This document shows positions 23,161-34,882 of a DNA stretch of 64,000 bases, piece after piece. The notes beneath the pieces were generated by a model. It had not been told where the DNA came from. It searched no databases and saw only the letters and a list, made by a program, of their open reading frames with translations. The position numbers and the translations under genes were made by a program. Source of the DNA: Puffinus mauretanicus. Lineage: Eukaryota; Chordata; Aves; Procellariiformes; Procellariidae. Position 1 is the first letter of the stretch; every line of letters begins with the position of its first letter. Location: NCBI GenBank assembly GCA_023333565.1, contig JAJKFH010002781.1:266501-330500 (forward strand). The letters are read 5' to 3'.

Positions 23161-23846
23161 AGTCCTGATGTTTGACTTAATTCTTTCTGGGGTACTGTGT
23201 TGCCACAGAACCTGCTTTTTAAGGCCCAAAGGAAAGATTGAGAAGTCACACTACAATGAGGAGGAGAGGATCTATTCTGATGCATCTTCAAAGAAGCCGA
23301 GGTGTTACTGGGGATGGTGGGTAGAGGAAAAAGGAGCAATAACTGATTTCTAGTAGTAGTGGAGCTACGTTTTCCAGTGTGGCTCCAGGTGAGGAAATGC
23401 TCCCAATATGAATGGAACAGAGGAACTGAATTGTACCTTTACGTGCATCTCTTTCTTGGGGAGAAATTGGAGGCTTTGAAAGATGGGAAAGTCCCTGAGA
23501 AAGGGAAGCACGCATGCCATCAGTATAAAGCCCAAGGAACTCTCTATTCTCTGTAGCAAATCTTTGAATGCTGATTGCAATTCATGAGGCAAAACAGAAT
23601 TCAGCAGCCAGGAAACATGTCAGGGATATAGTGTGTGGTTGTAGGTGTGTGTTTTAGATGACTATACCAAGATCTACAATATCAGAGGGCCTACAAAGGG
23701 AGTGCAGAGGTAAAGACACTTCTGCAAATACTATGTTAACTGCTCTGCCTTGTCTGAAAGAGAGTGGGTGCCCATCATTCTGCCATATATGAAATGCTGG
23801 TACTTGGAAAATAATAGCTGACAGTTCTCCTCTATCAGGGGTTGGT

Positions 23847-23884
23847 TTTATATATATTTATATATATTTTTTTATATATATATG
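23847..23884. repeat. AT microsatellite
   Basis: An alternating TA tract with a poly-T interruption. Common low-complexity sequence, likely polymorphic. Confidence 0.8.
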
Positions 23885-26800
23885 TTGTTAAAGAGTTGGA
23901 GCATTTTGTCCTTTCTCAGACACAATCACTTGAAAGAGAATATATTTGTCCAGGCTGTGAGATCTGGCTCCTACCTGGAATCAGCAGGCAGCCTTTCAGG
24001 TTTAGGAAAATCAGAATGTAGAGGTCATGTCTGTTTTTGTCCTTCTTAGTTATAAAAGCACTTCATTTCTTTCACCCACCAGAATGGCTCCTGGCTGCTT
24101 TTTACACAAAAGGCTGGTTATTACATGCTGAAGCATTGCTTTGGCTTTGCAAATAGAAAATTCAGTAATACTTGGCATAAACCCACTCATCTGGACCACC
24201 TGAAGTGATTTAAGGGTATGCCTAGTGAAGGAAAAGAAGACAAGGTGGGCAAGCAGATTTACCTTTTAAACCTTATCCTTTGACCAGTCCAACTTTTGAA
24301 AATATTCACTATTTATATCATTATCAGAGGGGGGAGAGAAGGGAGAAAATACATTAAAATTATATGTTGAAAGCAAATCCTGGTGCAGTCTCAAATTCCT
24401 TCACCTAAATTAAAGATGAATTTCTTCCAATCTAAGCACTTATATTAATGCGGTTCAGCTGTTGGTCCAGTAGATCACAGGTTTCATGTGCCAGCACATG
24501 GGCATCTGGGACATTTAATGATTAGGTGATATCAGAAGAGGTGGGTGATAGATCGGCAGTGTCAGAACAGCATTGACAGGCATGGAAGTACAGAAGATGG
24601 TTGCTCAGCTGTATGTCCAGGTGGCGTTGGAGGTTTCGCTTGTTGAACTAAACAGACGCAGGCATGGGCTCAGCCCCTGGCAGGCAATCATCCTCACCGA
24701 TACATGGTTGGTGCACTCTCTGGCTCCGCTTAAGCATCTGGATTTTCCTTTCCTTGCGTGCACTTTATTGGGAAACAAAAAGCCTGTCTTGGGGCTGAAA
24801 ACTCTGGTGGGACAGTGGGCCCCAGACATTTGAAGTCTGGGCACTGCACTGTCGAGCTGAACAATGCATTTTAAAAAGCAGGACCCTGGTATGTCTTCCA
24901 TCCACCAAAACATATCGTCCTGGCAAATGAGTCTAGAGAATTGCTAGTGTACCTCTGTAATATGGGAAAGCAAAACACAGAGAGATGCAGATACAGACAT
25001 TTCATCCAAAACAAATGGGCAGAAGAACAAAATTGCTCATCAGAGTAATCAATTTTAAAGAGTCCTTCTTTTCTCGACCTCAATCCTTGTTCACTTATTG
25101 CACTTAGGTAATTTTAAAACCATCAGTGTAACTATTCTATGCCTGCTCTTGTTAATTTTCTTTAAGTACAGTAAAATAACATTTTATTGCTTGCACAATT
25201 CCCTGAACAATTGCATTTTCTTTGTCACACTTCCTTGGCAAGTAAAACTGCCTGAGCAGTGATTGTTGGGTAAATTAGTATCATTCACAAGCTCATTTTG
25301 CACTTTGGAGTGTCAAATGTTGTTTGACTAAGAAAACTTCTTCCCTGTTGTTGTTGTTGGATGTGGGAGGAAGGGAGAAGATAAGTAAATTTTCGTAATA
25401 AAAGAGTTAGACACACTTTTGAATGTCAGTTTTATATATGTTGATAAAACCTGCAGACACAAATCTGCTTCTGACTCTGATTTCACTAGTGTGCCATAAC
25501 TTCCCACACTGTCTAATGAACAAGCACAAAGGGAATAATAGGCCTATTGATTTAAATCTTATTTAACAAAACAAAAAAATATTGGTGACAGTGTGCAATT
25601 CCAGCGGGAATGCTAGGATAAAAAGAAACTATAAGCAGGAAGCAGGATGGAGTTCTCAAACATCTGTGTTGCACAATGCCAGGGATTTAATTTAGGGGCG
25701 ACTCAGCTTAACCTGTTGGGGAGGCTCTCTCTTGAGCTCCGATGCCCTGTTGTCAAGGTCGTGGGATCTGCAGGAGAGGGTGGCAGCTCCCCTGCTGCCT
25801 GCCTGAGCTCTCTTACTGCAAAACCAGGGGATGGATGATGAGGGGGGACTGATTTGTGTCTGGGTCTCCTGCATTGCCACGTGGCCACGATGCAGCTCGC
25901 CTTGGCTGTGAGCACACCCTGGCAGGTGCTCCAGAGTCCCGCGCTTTGGATGTGGCCTGAAAGGATCAAGTTCAGAAGCTTAACTTCTCTCAACAGCCTA
26001 TGGAAAGAGGGAGACTAAACCTCTGTGGGTTTAACTCTCAAACACAGATCAGATGCTTGCATTAGATGGAGTAACCATTTCCACAGCAGTGTAACAGATC
26101 TATCTTCCTCCAAATCCCGCTTTTGGGCAACTTTGGGTTGAAACGTTAGCATCCGATACAGTGGCATTCTGTTTGGTGTCACCCAGAGCTTCCAGAGAAC
26201 AAGATCCAAAATACTGGCCTGGCACATTTCCAACTGATAAAACACAATACGTGAGAGTATAGAGATGAGGGAGGCAGGTTTATGAGTGTAGTCTTATGAT
26301 CGTGGAAGATCATATTTATTATGCAACTGGTGCCTTTCCAGACATAGATTAAATATTTATTTTTAACACCAACTAACCCAGACAAGAAACATGCAACAGA
26401 GAATATGCTGATTAATAAATCCTTGTAGGTTAGAATGGCTCAGCTGCATTTCCTTCTGTGCAGTGAAGGGTAGCACTGGTGTGATGGAGGAAGGAAGAAA
26501 GATGTACTTAATGATTAGTAAAGGGCAGAATTTTAGATCTTACAACTGACATAGGCTCCTGAAGTCTGCTAATTAAACCATCTGAAGATCTGATCAAAGG
26601 CATTTAATGTGGAGATTGCTTAGCAAGATGCAGATAATCAGATGAAGGCTAGTAATGATTTACTTCTGCAAAGTGTAACCTAGCACCGCTGTCTAAAAAG
26701 TGACACAGCCTGCAAATCCTGTGGTTCGTGTTCCTTGGTGTAACAGCCTGATCATCAAATACCAAGTACAGATCAGGCCAGGAACGAGGCTTGTATTCTA

Positions 26801-27661
26801 CTTCACAGTAAATACAGACTGTTTGATCCGGAGAATAGTAAAGATGCATAGTTAAGAAGGGGTGGGTGTCCTTTCAGAGACACCCAGTGCTCTTTGCTGA
26901 ACGAAGAGGTGCCTCAGTTTGTGTGGCTAGAGCTATGTGAGGTGACTTCTGCGGCTAACATGGGATTTAGCTGGGACTGAATCAGCACAAATAGCTGCGG
27001 CTGTGATCCTGTCACTGTCTCCTTTGGCTGCTGCCTTCACATCAAACTCCTGTGCTTGCTTTTCCTTTTGTACTGCCATGCCCTCCCCTGAGCCGCAGAG
27101 CTGAACCCCCTTTCCCAGGCACCCCAGTCCTCTGCACCCAGGAGGCAGTCCTCTGGCCAGTCGCCTCTGCACCTCTCAGACCTCTCCTCCTGAGGCAGAG
27201 GACAGCTCTTCCTCCACCAGTGTCCCTTGGGGATGGGTTTGCAGGTTAGTTTTGCTTCCCACAGGGAAGCTTGCATCCCAAGTAAGTACTCTGCCGACTG
27301 GGTTACCAGGTAGGAGCTGGCTCTGCTCTTTGATAGAGGCTTAGAAGGAGCTTGAGGATGTTTTCCAGGTGAGCTGCTGCTGCAGCTGAAATCTGGCAGA
27401 CTGTCACTCTTGCTGGTGTGCAGACTCAAGCTATGCCGAGATGATGGCTTCTGGCAAGGTGTATGTGACCGTCAGCATACCTACTGGCAGAAATCATGTA
27501 CCCGGGGAATTTTATGGGTAGGAATGCAAGCATCTGGAGAAATTTAAATAAAAGTTAATTTAGGTAGAAGCTAGGCTAAGGTTTTGGACTTATACATCAT
27601 ATAAATCTAACCCCTATTGACCTACTGGTTTAAACATTATTTGAACATTCACTAAAACATC

Positions 27662-27720
27662 TCTTAATCATTTATTAATTCTTAATCATTAATTATTAAT
27701 TATTAATCTCTTAACCATTT
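27662..27720. repeat. TTAAT-rich degenerate tandem repeat
   Basis: The words CTTAATCATT, TATTAATT and AATTATTAAT repeat with slight changes over about 58 bases, giving roughly 10-base periodicity. It is a degenerate minisatellite made of homeodomain-like TAAT cores. Slippage is the simplest explanation. Confidence 0.65.
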
Positions 27721-29841
27721 ATAAATGGAACCCTAATATGAAGCGTGATTAAGCTTTGTCCATTTTGCTCCAAAAAACAGCTCCACACAAGAAATTCCCA
27801 TAAATTATCCAAAGCAGCAGCAGTCCTCAGCCTTAATTATAGCATTCATTACACACTTATGCTATCATACAAGCTCCCCGATTTTAGTAAAACTCAAGAA
27901 TGTTTTTTTCACAATTTTAACATGCATCCTCAGGGAAGCTTCTGTGGAGGGGCAGCAGGCTCTGAAATGAGCTATGGCTGTTGCTGCGCATTAAAAAACA
28001 ACTAACCGAGCCTTCCCCCTTCCCGTTCATGCCTTGCTTATCTACCGCCCTTGTCCCGGAGTGCCGAAGTGCTTGCTCTGAGAGGCCACCTCACAGACAC
28101 CACTGCACTTCTCCAAGCTCTGAAGCCACCCCTCGGGCCAATGTCAAAGAGCCGGACACTTCCTTCGTTGGGATCCAGAAACTGGGTGATCCTTTGCCTG
28201 TCAGCTCCAGGAAGCTGGATCCAGCATCATGCCCCGTGGATCAGACCCTGGTACTGATCCTTCACAAGCCTGAGGGTGAGGAAGGAGAGAGGAGCATGAG
28301 TGCACCACCAAAAAACTCAGCTCACTGGGGTTGGTGGATGCATTTTTATGGTGTCTACAGCTCCTCTGTCTGCCACACATGCCCGTTACCTGGGTCTGGC
28401 CTCTGGTCAAAGAACTGAAATGTTAGGAATTGGCGTTATGGCTTTGCCTAACTGTCTGGATGCAACAAGCATTTATAAATCTTTCCAGTCTTCCTGGTTA
28501 CGTGCTGGGGATGAACCCGGGTGCTCAGCACCTCCACCGCGCCTTCATTGTTTTACTGGGAAGCAAACCTGGTAGGCCAGAGAGGGGAGCGACAGGGGTG
28601 GACTAAGGAGGAGGACCCTGGGTAGGGCAGCAGTCCCACAACACTGCTATAGCTATATGCTTCTATATGACTGTACAGCTACAGGGTAAGTAGGCAGGAT
28701 ATAACTGCAGCTTAAGTGTTCAAAGAAACAAAATCACTTTTGGTGGGCTAAGATGGAAGTAAGATGACAAACAGGTCAAAATGGGTAGAAAATAAATGAA
28801 AGAAATCCAAGCTTGATTTATCAGAAACTAAAAATTAGAAGGGAGGGAGAAAGAAAAAAAATAATAGAATAAGAAGCCAGCAAGCCAGAAATGGAGTAGA
28901 ACATAAATTCCAGAGATCAGAAAGCCAAAAGAAATTTAGTATTTTAGAAACAGAATAGTGGAAGACCTGCTGAAGACCCCAAAATATCAGAGGGACCAAA
29001 TAATTCCTATTTTGGAGGGGTCCTAGTAGTTTCTGGTGGATTAGTAATTAGACCTGGCTAGTTCTAAATCAGCATGTCTTGCTCCCAATTTTGTTATTGA
29101 TATTAATCTTCCATTCTGAAATGGAATAAACATCCCAAATTTTAAGTTTTTATGGAACATTACAGTCTTCAGCATTTGTTTCCTCTTGATTGATATGCTT
29201 CAGGTGAATGTTTACATAATTAATTTTTACAGTGCCACAGGATGTAACAAAACATTCTGCAATGCTACAAATAAAATAAAATGAAAAATCATTTTTAAAA
29301 CAAAAATCAAAACATTTCCTTTAAAAATGTTCTATTTTCCCTACCCAAACAAATGCTCAAAGAAATTACTATGTTTCTACAAAATATTTAGTTTCAACTT
29401 AGCAGCTGTGGAAATTTGCTTCCTCAGGAGCTGTCCAGCTTTGTTATTGATCCAAACAAGGAAAGAGCACAGAGGAAAAACCCAGCGACTGATTTACTAC
29501 TGCTTTTTGCTGCTGTGCATTCATTTACATTTATGGACAGAAAGTATAAAATACACATACATACACAAAACCAGGCATGTGCAATTCAGAATGACTGCAG
29601 TTTAGATCCATGCAGTACAGGTGTAAATAACTACATAAAGAGCAAGGCGATAGGGAAGCAGGTACAATATTTGTGTTATCCATGAAAATGTAGAATTCGT
29701 ATAATTTGTGTTTAATTGTCCATGCGCTATATCTGGTATTCATCTGTTTTTGAGAATTCACCTACTTTCACCTTAATTGCTAAAGAGACATTATGTCTCA
29801 GCAAGGATAAAGACCATTTTCTCTGTATGTTGTTAATAAGA

Positions 29842-29870
29842 AATAAAGTGCAAAAAAAAAAAAAAAAAAA
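29842..29870 (+). other. AATAAA followed by an A19 tract (possible retrocopy tail)
   Basis: An AATAAA hexamer at 29842-29847 is followed four bases later by 19 consecutive A (29852-29870). That arrangement can mark the 3' end of a retroposed transcript, though the hexamer normally lies 10-30 bases before the tail. No target-site duplication or recognisable parent sequence was found on the left, so a chance poly-A run is equally likely. Confidence 0.25.
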
Positions 29871-32610
29871 GAAAAGGTGTTCCCCTTGGGAACAAAACCC
29901 CTCAGCAGTTGTAAGCCTCTCTGTGGTTGGGGATGGTGATATGTCAAAAGGGTAAAGAATTTCCTTTAACACCAGAGAATGAGCAAGCTCTGCATTTGAA
30001 TGCTCATGCATTTGAGCAAATAGATCACACACGGTTCTCTGGATAAAAACAGAAGAAGTAATTAATTGCAAATTACATGGTGATAGCAATTCCTGTTGAG
30101 AACTCGGCTGAATTTTCTCATGTTTAGTAGATCTCCATCCCACAGTGCCCTCTTCTGAGATATAGGAAAGTCTGAAAATGATGGGAAGAGACGCAAGGTC
30201 TCAAAACCTTTCCAGTCCAGCACTTCTCAGTGCTCTCTCTCTCTTGCTGCTTAGGGTGGGCTGCTTTGAACCCAGAAGTGCAGACACAGAAACTATTTTA
30301 AAAGACATCCCTACGGAACCTATATTTTGCTCTCCTTCCATCTGTCAGCCTTTCCCGTCCTTTATTTCATATCAGAGACAGTTGTACTTTGCATTTTTAA
30401 CTCAGATTGACTTAACTACTTGCTCACTTCTACCTTTACTGCTAGGTCAGCCACCTCCATTGATGTCTAAATTTTGCTTTCACTGGCCCTTCCACATCTC
30501 CAGCTTCACCTCTTCAAGCCATGTAGCACAGCCACTACAGTCACTTTGGATCCACGAAATGACTGAGAACTTGCTAAACTATTTTATATGCTGTCCAAAA
30601 ACATCCACACCTCTATCTTGATCTTGGAAGCAGTAAAATGACTTATGTTAGAGGACAGATCTACTGGGGAAAACAGCTGTTAATGTGCTAGGAGTGGTGT
30701 TCATGCAAACTACAAGCATGGTTTTAATATCAATGCCATTTCTGGGCCCAGCCTGTCTCCAAGAACAAAAAAAAGTGTGGCATCAGTTTGAGGTAATGCA
30801 GCTTGATGTGGGCTGAGTATACACAGTCGTGGAAGCTGGAGCACAGACATGTGGATGTTGCGACTTTTACTGTCTTCTCAGACATGCACCACAGCTCCTC
30901 TGAAGTCACCCTTCCTCTTGTATGAATTTGACGAGAATATGGTAGCTTCCTATTCAGATCTGCTTTGTCCTCACCTGTGTGCATTTCTGCCTGTCTGTTC
31001 CCTGCCTGTCTGTTGCCCCTCCTGGTTCTGTAGCTCAGGTCATTCTTTTATTGACCCTTCCTCATTCATATCTGCTTGACTTCTCCCTGGCCAAATTCCT
31101 ATTGTTGCCCACTAATATCCCTATTAACCATACTATTTTTTTTCTCATTCCTATTTTTCCTAACTCCCACCTTAATGTTACTTGCTCCTGGCAAACAGAC
31201 TGCAACTCCTGTCTGTCCTTTCCTATACTTGGATACGCTCAAGTATGAGATAAATACATATTGTTGTATTGGTAGGCGATCCCGGTTGCTCCATTTTTCC
31301 CAGCAGTATAGGTTCTCCAGCCATTGGCTGGGTTAACCGACGTGAGGTGGGTGGCATTAAGGGCTCCCTATGCAGTGGGACAGTAACTGGCTGGCTGGCA
31401 TGAGAAGTGGAGGAGGGGTCAACTGAGGATTCAGTGGACAGCATGATAAATCCTCCAGATCTGCAAGATGGGCAGTTTAGGTAGTTAGGGACTTTTCGAT
31501 GCATATGTTGGGGTGTCTTCTGAATTTGGATGTTAAACGAGAGGTACTTATGATTCCTCGCAGTTTGAGATGTAAATGTTAGCTGACTAAAGACACCTTG
31601 AATTTGTAGGTATTTTTACATTTAGTCTTCTGTTCAGAAAGCCATATTTCAAGTTCAAGGTTTTTCACAGCAATCATCTTTAAATATAAATAAATTTCTT
31701 TTCTAGTAAAAGCAGTACACCAGCATCCCACAGCTAGTCAAGTATATCTTCATCCTACAGAAGTCAAAGGGATGCTGTTCACTGACACTGATGATCTCAT
31801 GATAGCCATTAGTTGATATTTGCTATATAGTAATTTTCATGTCCTTGTTCTATTAGTGCTGGTATTAAGTTGTTGAAAGAGTTAGTTTAGCCTTTAGCTT
31901 AAGATTATTTCTTGTTGTTTTCCCACATCTCATGAATATATTCAGGCTAGTTTACAAATTTACGTAAATTCTATTGTTTAAAGAGAAAAAAAATGTCAAA
32001 ATATCTTCAAATATCTTCCATTATGTTCTTTGTTGCTTTGCTGTGTTTCTGTCTCTATCTATATTTTATTATTAAGAAGGTCTGCTTTTACTTTTATGAT
32101 GTGAAGTCTGTCAAAACAATGCATTAAATAATTCTGAATCCTTATTATCCAATACTACATCTGTTGCTTGCTTTCTTTCCTTTTTTTTTTTTTCTTCCCT
32201 TAGATGGTCCAGGATTGAAACCTGCTATTTGCTGAATATTATACAGTTGTGGCTGAAATATTCTTTTGTCTTCCTACTCAGAAGCCTTCAAACTATTGTG
32301 TTCATCACTCAAAGACCTCGAAGGGTGTTGCCTGTGACCCTTCCAGGGGTCTGAGTGACACGGGAATGATCCTTACACTGATCTGGTTCTTTCAGTCAGT
32401 AGCGAGAAATGGTCTGCAGCAGCACTCGTGAGGGATGCACATCTTCAAGGTGGAGAAGGACAAGAATTATGGAATTATTTTAGATAGCATGCTATCCAAG
32501 GCCTCAGTGCTCCATGGCCTGCACAAAGATTTTTTTCTGGGACGTAAATGAGATCAGATGTAGCCTGCAGCCATTCTCCTCCTGGAAAAATCTTTAAGGG
32601 GTTGCTTTAA

Positions 32611-32639
32611 ACTTCTCCCTGGTTATCTGTGCTGGAGGA
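32611..32639 (+). repeat. 29-bp exact direct repeat, copy 1
   Basis: These 29 bases, beginning ACTTCTCCCTGG and ending GTGCTGGAGGA, recur exactly at 34854-34882. The flanks do not obviously match. An exact 29-mer twice within 2.3 kb is not expected by chance, so the two copies are probably pieces of one diverged dispersed repeat or a local duplication. Confidence 0.85.
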
Positions 32640-34853
32640 TAGTGTAACACTTGCTCTGAAGGCTGTGGGATTGCACTATGGGAGATCTACCAATTGGGCA
32701 CCAAGGAGTAGAAAGCACAAACAAAACTTATGGGGCTTCCTAATTCTTGAATCCAGTCCCAAGAAATTGTAGAGAATCATGAACAAATATCTAATCAAGA
32801 AACATCTGTACAACCCACAACAGGCCACAAAACATTTTCCCAAATTCTTTACAAGCTTATGACCTGGACTAAAATACAAAAAACCACAACTAAGTTGTGC
32901 TTCAGGAAAAGGTCAAGGACTTTGTTCTTGCAATGACAGGAACTGCCCTGATGAAATATTAGGTGATCCTGGCAAGTTGAGTTTCCCCACCTTGCAGATC
33001 AGGGCAAAAATCTTCTTCCAGCACTCTCATCATGCCAGGGGAAAAATTCCCTATCTCTGACTGAATTAGCTGTGAGCACATGGACAGGGCACGCAAATCC
33101 AAGACATCAGTGCCACCAGACTCAATGCCACCAAGGCATGAATGCACCAGTGCACCCACTGCATCGTGTTGTGCTTCAGAATGATGGAAACTACTTCTCT
33201 CTCCAAAGCTGGCTATACATCATTCATTGGAGAAACTATGTTGGCTGTGCCTACTCCTCCTTGAGACTATCTTCTAGTTTGTCTAAGTGAGGTTTTTCTT
33301 AGGGGAAAGGTTTTGCCCTCTTTCGGGCTTCTATAGGTGGTCACTTGCTTTGCCTTGAACAGCTTGTGTGTGCCAGAATATAGGATCAAGCTCTAGAAAA
33401 ACCAAAAGCAAATGCAGACAAGAAGTCCGTAACATCTGTGCTGTAAGACTGTATTTAATCCACTCGCATCTGTCTTTATTTTGCTAGCCTGTTCTCTTGG
33501 GCACCCCATAAGTGGAGTAGTTCCTTCACGAGATGTCAGTCTAGAGACAAGTTGAGCTTACTCTGCCGTTTGAAATACCAGCGCTCAGGGTGTACAGGTG
33601 TGTAAACATTTATGCATGTGTGTATATGTGGTTTTATATATTTCAAATTCTATTCTTAAAATATCCTCTTCAGTGTGATTTATAAATGATTTTACAACCA
33701 TGATCACATCATTCTGGAATGTGATGGAACAGCAGAGACATTACAGTGGATTTGCAGCAGAATTCAACTAACATTCTTGTTGAACCTCACAGATGGCCCA
33801 GGACCCAGCAGTAGAAGACAGTCTGCATAAATTGTGCTGAATTGTGACTGAGACACAAAAAATGCTTCCTCAAGCTCTGACAGCAGTAAAGCTCATCAAC
33901 TTTTCTGCAGTGATTTTGGTGCAGATATCTGGTATTTCTCATCCATTCCTCAGTGGACAGAGGCAGGCAGACTTCCCTTTGGGTGTCTTGAGAAAAACTC
34001 TAGATTCATAAATTCACAAGATGCTTTCTCCCTTGTTCTGAAGGTTTCCTAGATGTTTCTGGTGAGGCAGCTATACACGCTTTGAAGTGCCCAGTTACAG
34101 ACTACAAGGTCCTGACTCAGTCAGATATGGGTAGATAGTCCTTTGGAGAAATTACTTATAGCTATGACTACTACTGGCAATAAGGATGCCCCCACTTTTT
34201 GTGTAATAACATCTGGTAAGAGCTCTCTTTGGAGCTGGCTAGTGTCTCAGCACATGTTTCAGGAAGGTGCCCTCTACCTTGCAAAGAGCATTCTTTATGC
34301 CTTCTGTTAACATTGTGCTGCTGTGTGCTTAAAGGAGCAAACATCATGGGACCTGAAGGAGAATAGCCAGCTTGTCTTTAATTTGGGGGTTAGGGAACTC
34401 AGCTGGGCAGAAGGAACGTTTTTGGTTCTGGTCTCTCCTAGAGCTCCTAGAGCTCCTGCGGTTACTTAAAAAAACAGACTGATGCTGCTCTACTATAAAA
34501 TGCCTGCATGTTTCAGGGAATGGGTTTTGTATCCCCTTCTGCCCGTCACAGGTGAGAGTCAAACTCCATTTGATCTGCTCACCTTCTGACCCATAGCTCT
34601 TGCATTCCTGGGTCCAGGTCTCATAGAGGTTGGACGTAGATGACTAGTTCGAATGCCTTTCTAAGAGGGCAGATACAGCATCAAACCTTTGCAAGCTGAG
34701 GAAAGGCCTAAGAAACAGGTAGCACTCTTCTTGCCTGAGTTGTGCAAAGGTGTGTTGAGTAGATGTGGGGGAACCATCTGCCTCTGTCCTCCAGTGCTGT
34801 TCCATGGGTCGCCTCTCCTCGGAGGAGGGCTGGATTCCAAGCAGGTATCCAGT

Positions 34854-34882
34854 ACTTCTCCCTGGTTATCTGTGCTGGAGGA
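34854..34882 (+). repeat. 29-bp exact direct repeat, copy 2
   Basis: Identical to 32611-32639 in the same orientation, 2,243 bases downstream. A six-base TGACAT/ATCTGACA repetition (near 34895-34915) follows it. The surrounding sequence is not recognised as a known family. Confidence 0.85.

Larger units (their letters stand above)
22128..23210 (-). mobile_element. ERVL-like internal region (decayed)
   Basis: Between the polypurine tract and about 23.2 kb the minus strand carries the 3' part of a class III (ERVL-like) provirus. The left 550 bases (22150-22700) are pyrimidine-rich on the plus strand and show no env, as expected for ERVL, which generally lack env. The right half encodes an integrase remnant, annotated separately. 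The right boundary is uncertain: beyond about 23.2 kb I lose recognisable pol text, and degraded internal sequence might reach about 23.8 kb. No gag, protease or reverse-transcriptase motif was seen. Confidence 0.7.
23211..29830. other. Non-coding sequence; left edge may include more degraded ERV
   Basis: No gene was recognised. An AT microsatellite sits at 23847-23884 and a TTAAT-rich patch at 27662-27720. At 27037-27429 (minus, 130 codons, serine-rich) and 27981-28418 (plus, 145 codons) open frames occur in locally GC-richer DNA, but they carry no domain. A homeodomain-word group lies at about 26560-26660. Nothing else stands out. Confidence 0.5.

Noticed and set aside
23211..23840. Further ERV pol text right of the integrase remnant
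   Set aside because: I could not recognise reverse-transcriptase or RNase H motifs in any minus-strand frame here. It may be degraded internal sequence, but it is not supportable by eye.
27981..28418. 145-codon plus-strand frame
   Set aside because: No domain, and an overlapping plus-strand frame and a minus-strand frame of moderate length indicate locally stop-poor sequence rather than a gene.
30178..30621. 147-codon plus-strand frame
   Set aside because: Pyrimidine-rich composition, no recognisable domain, no flanking splice or promoter signal. Length is within chance expectation.
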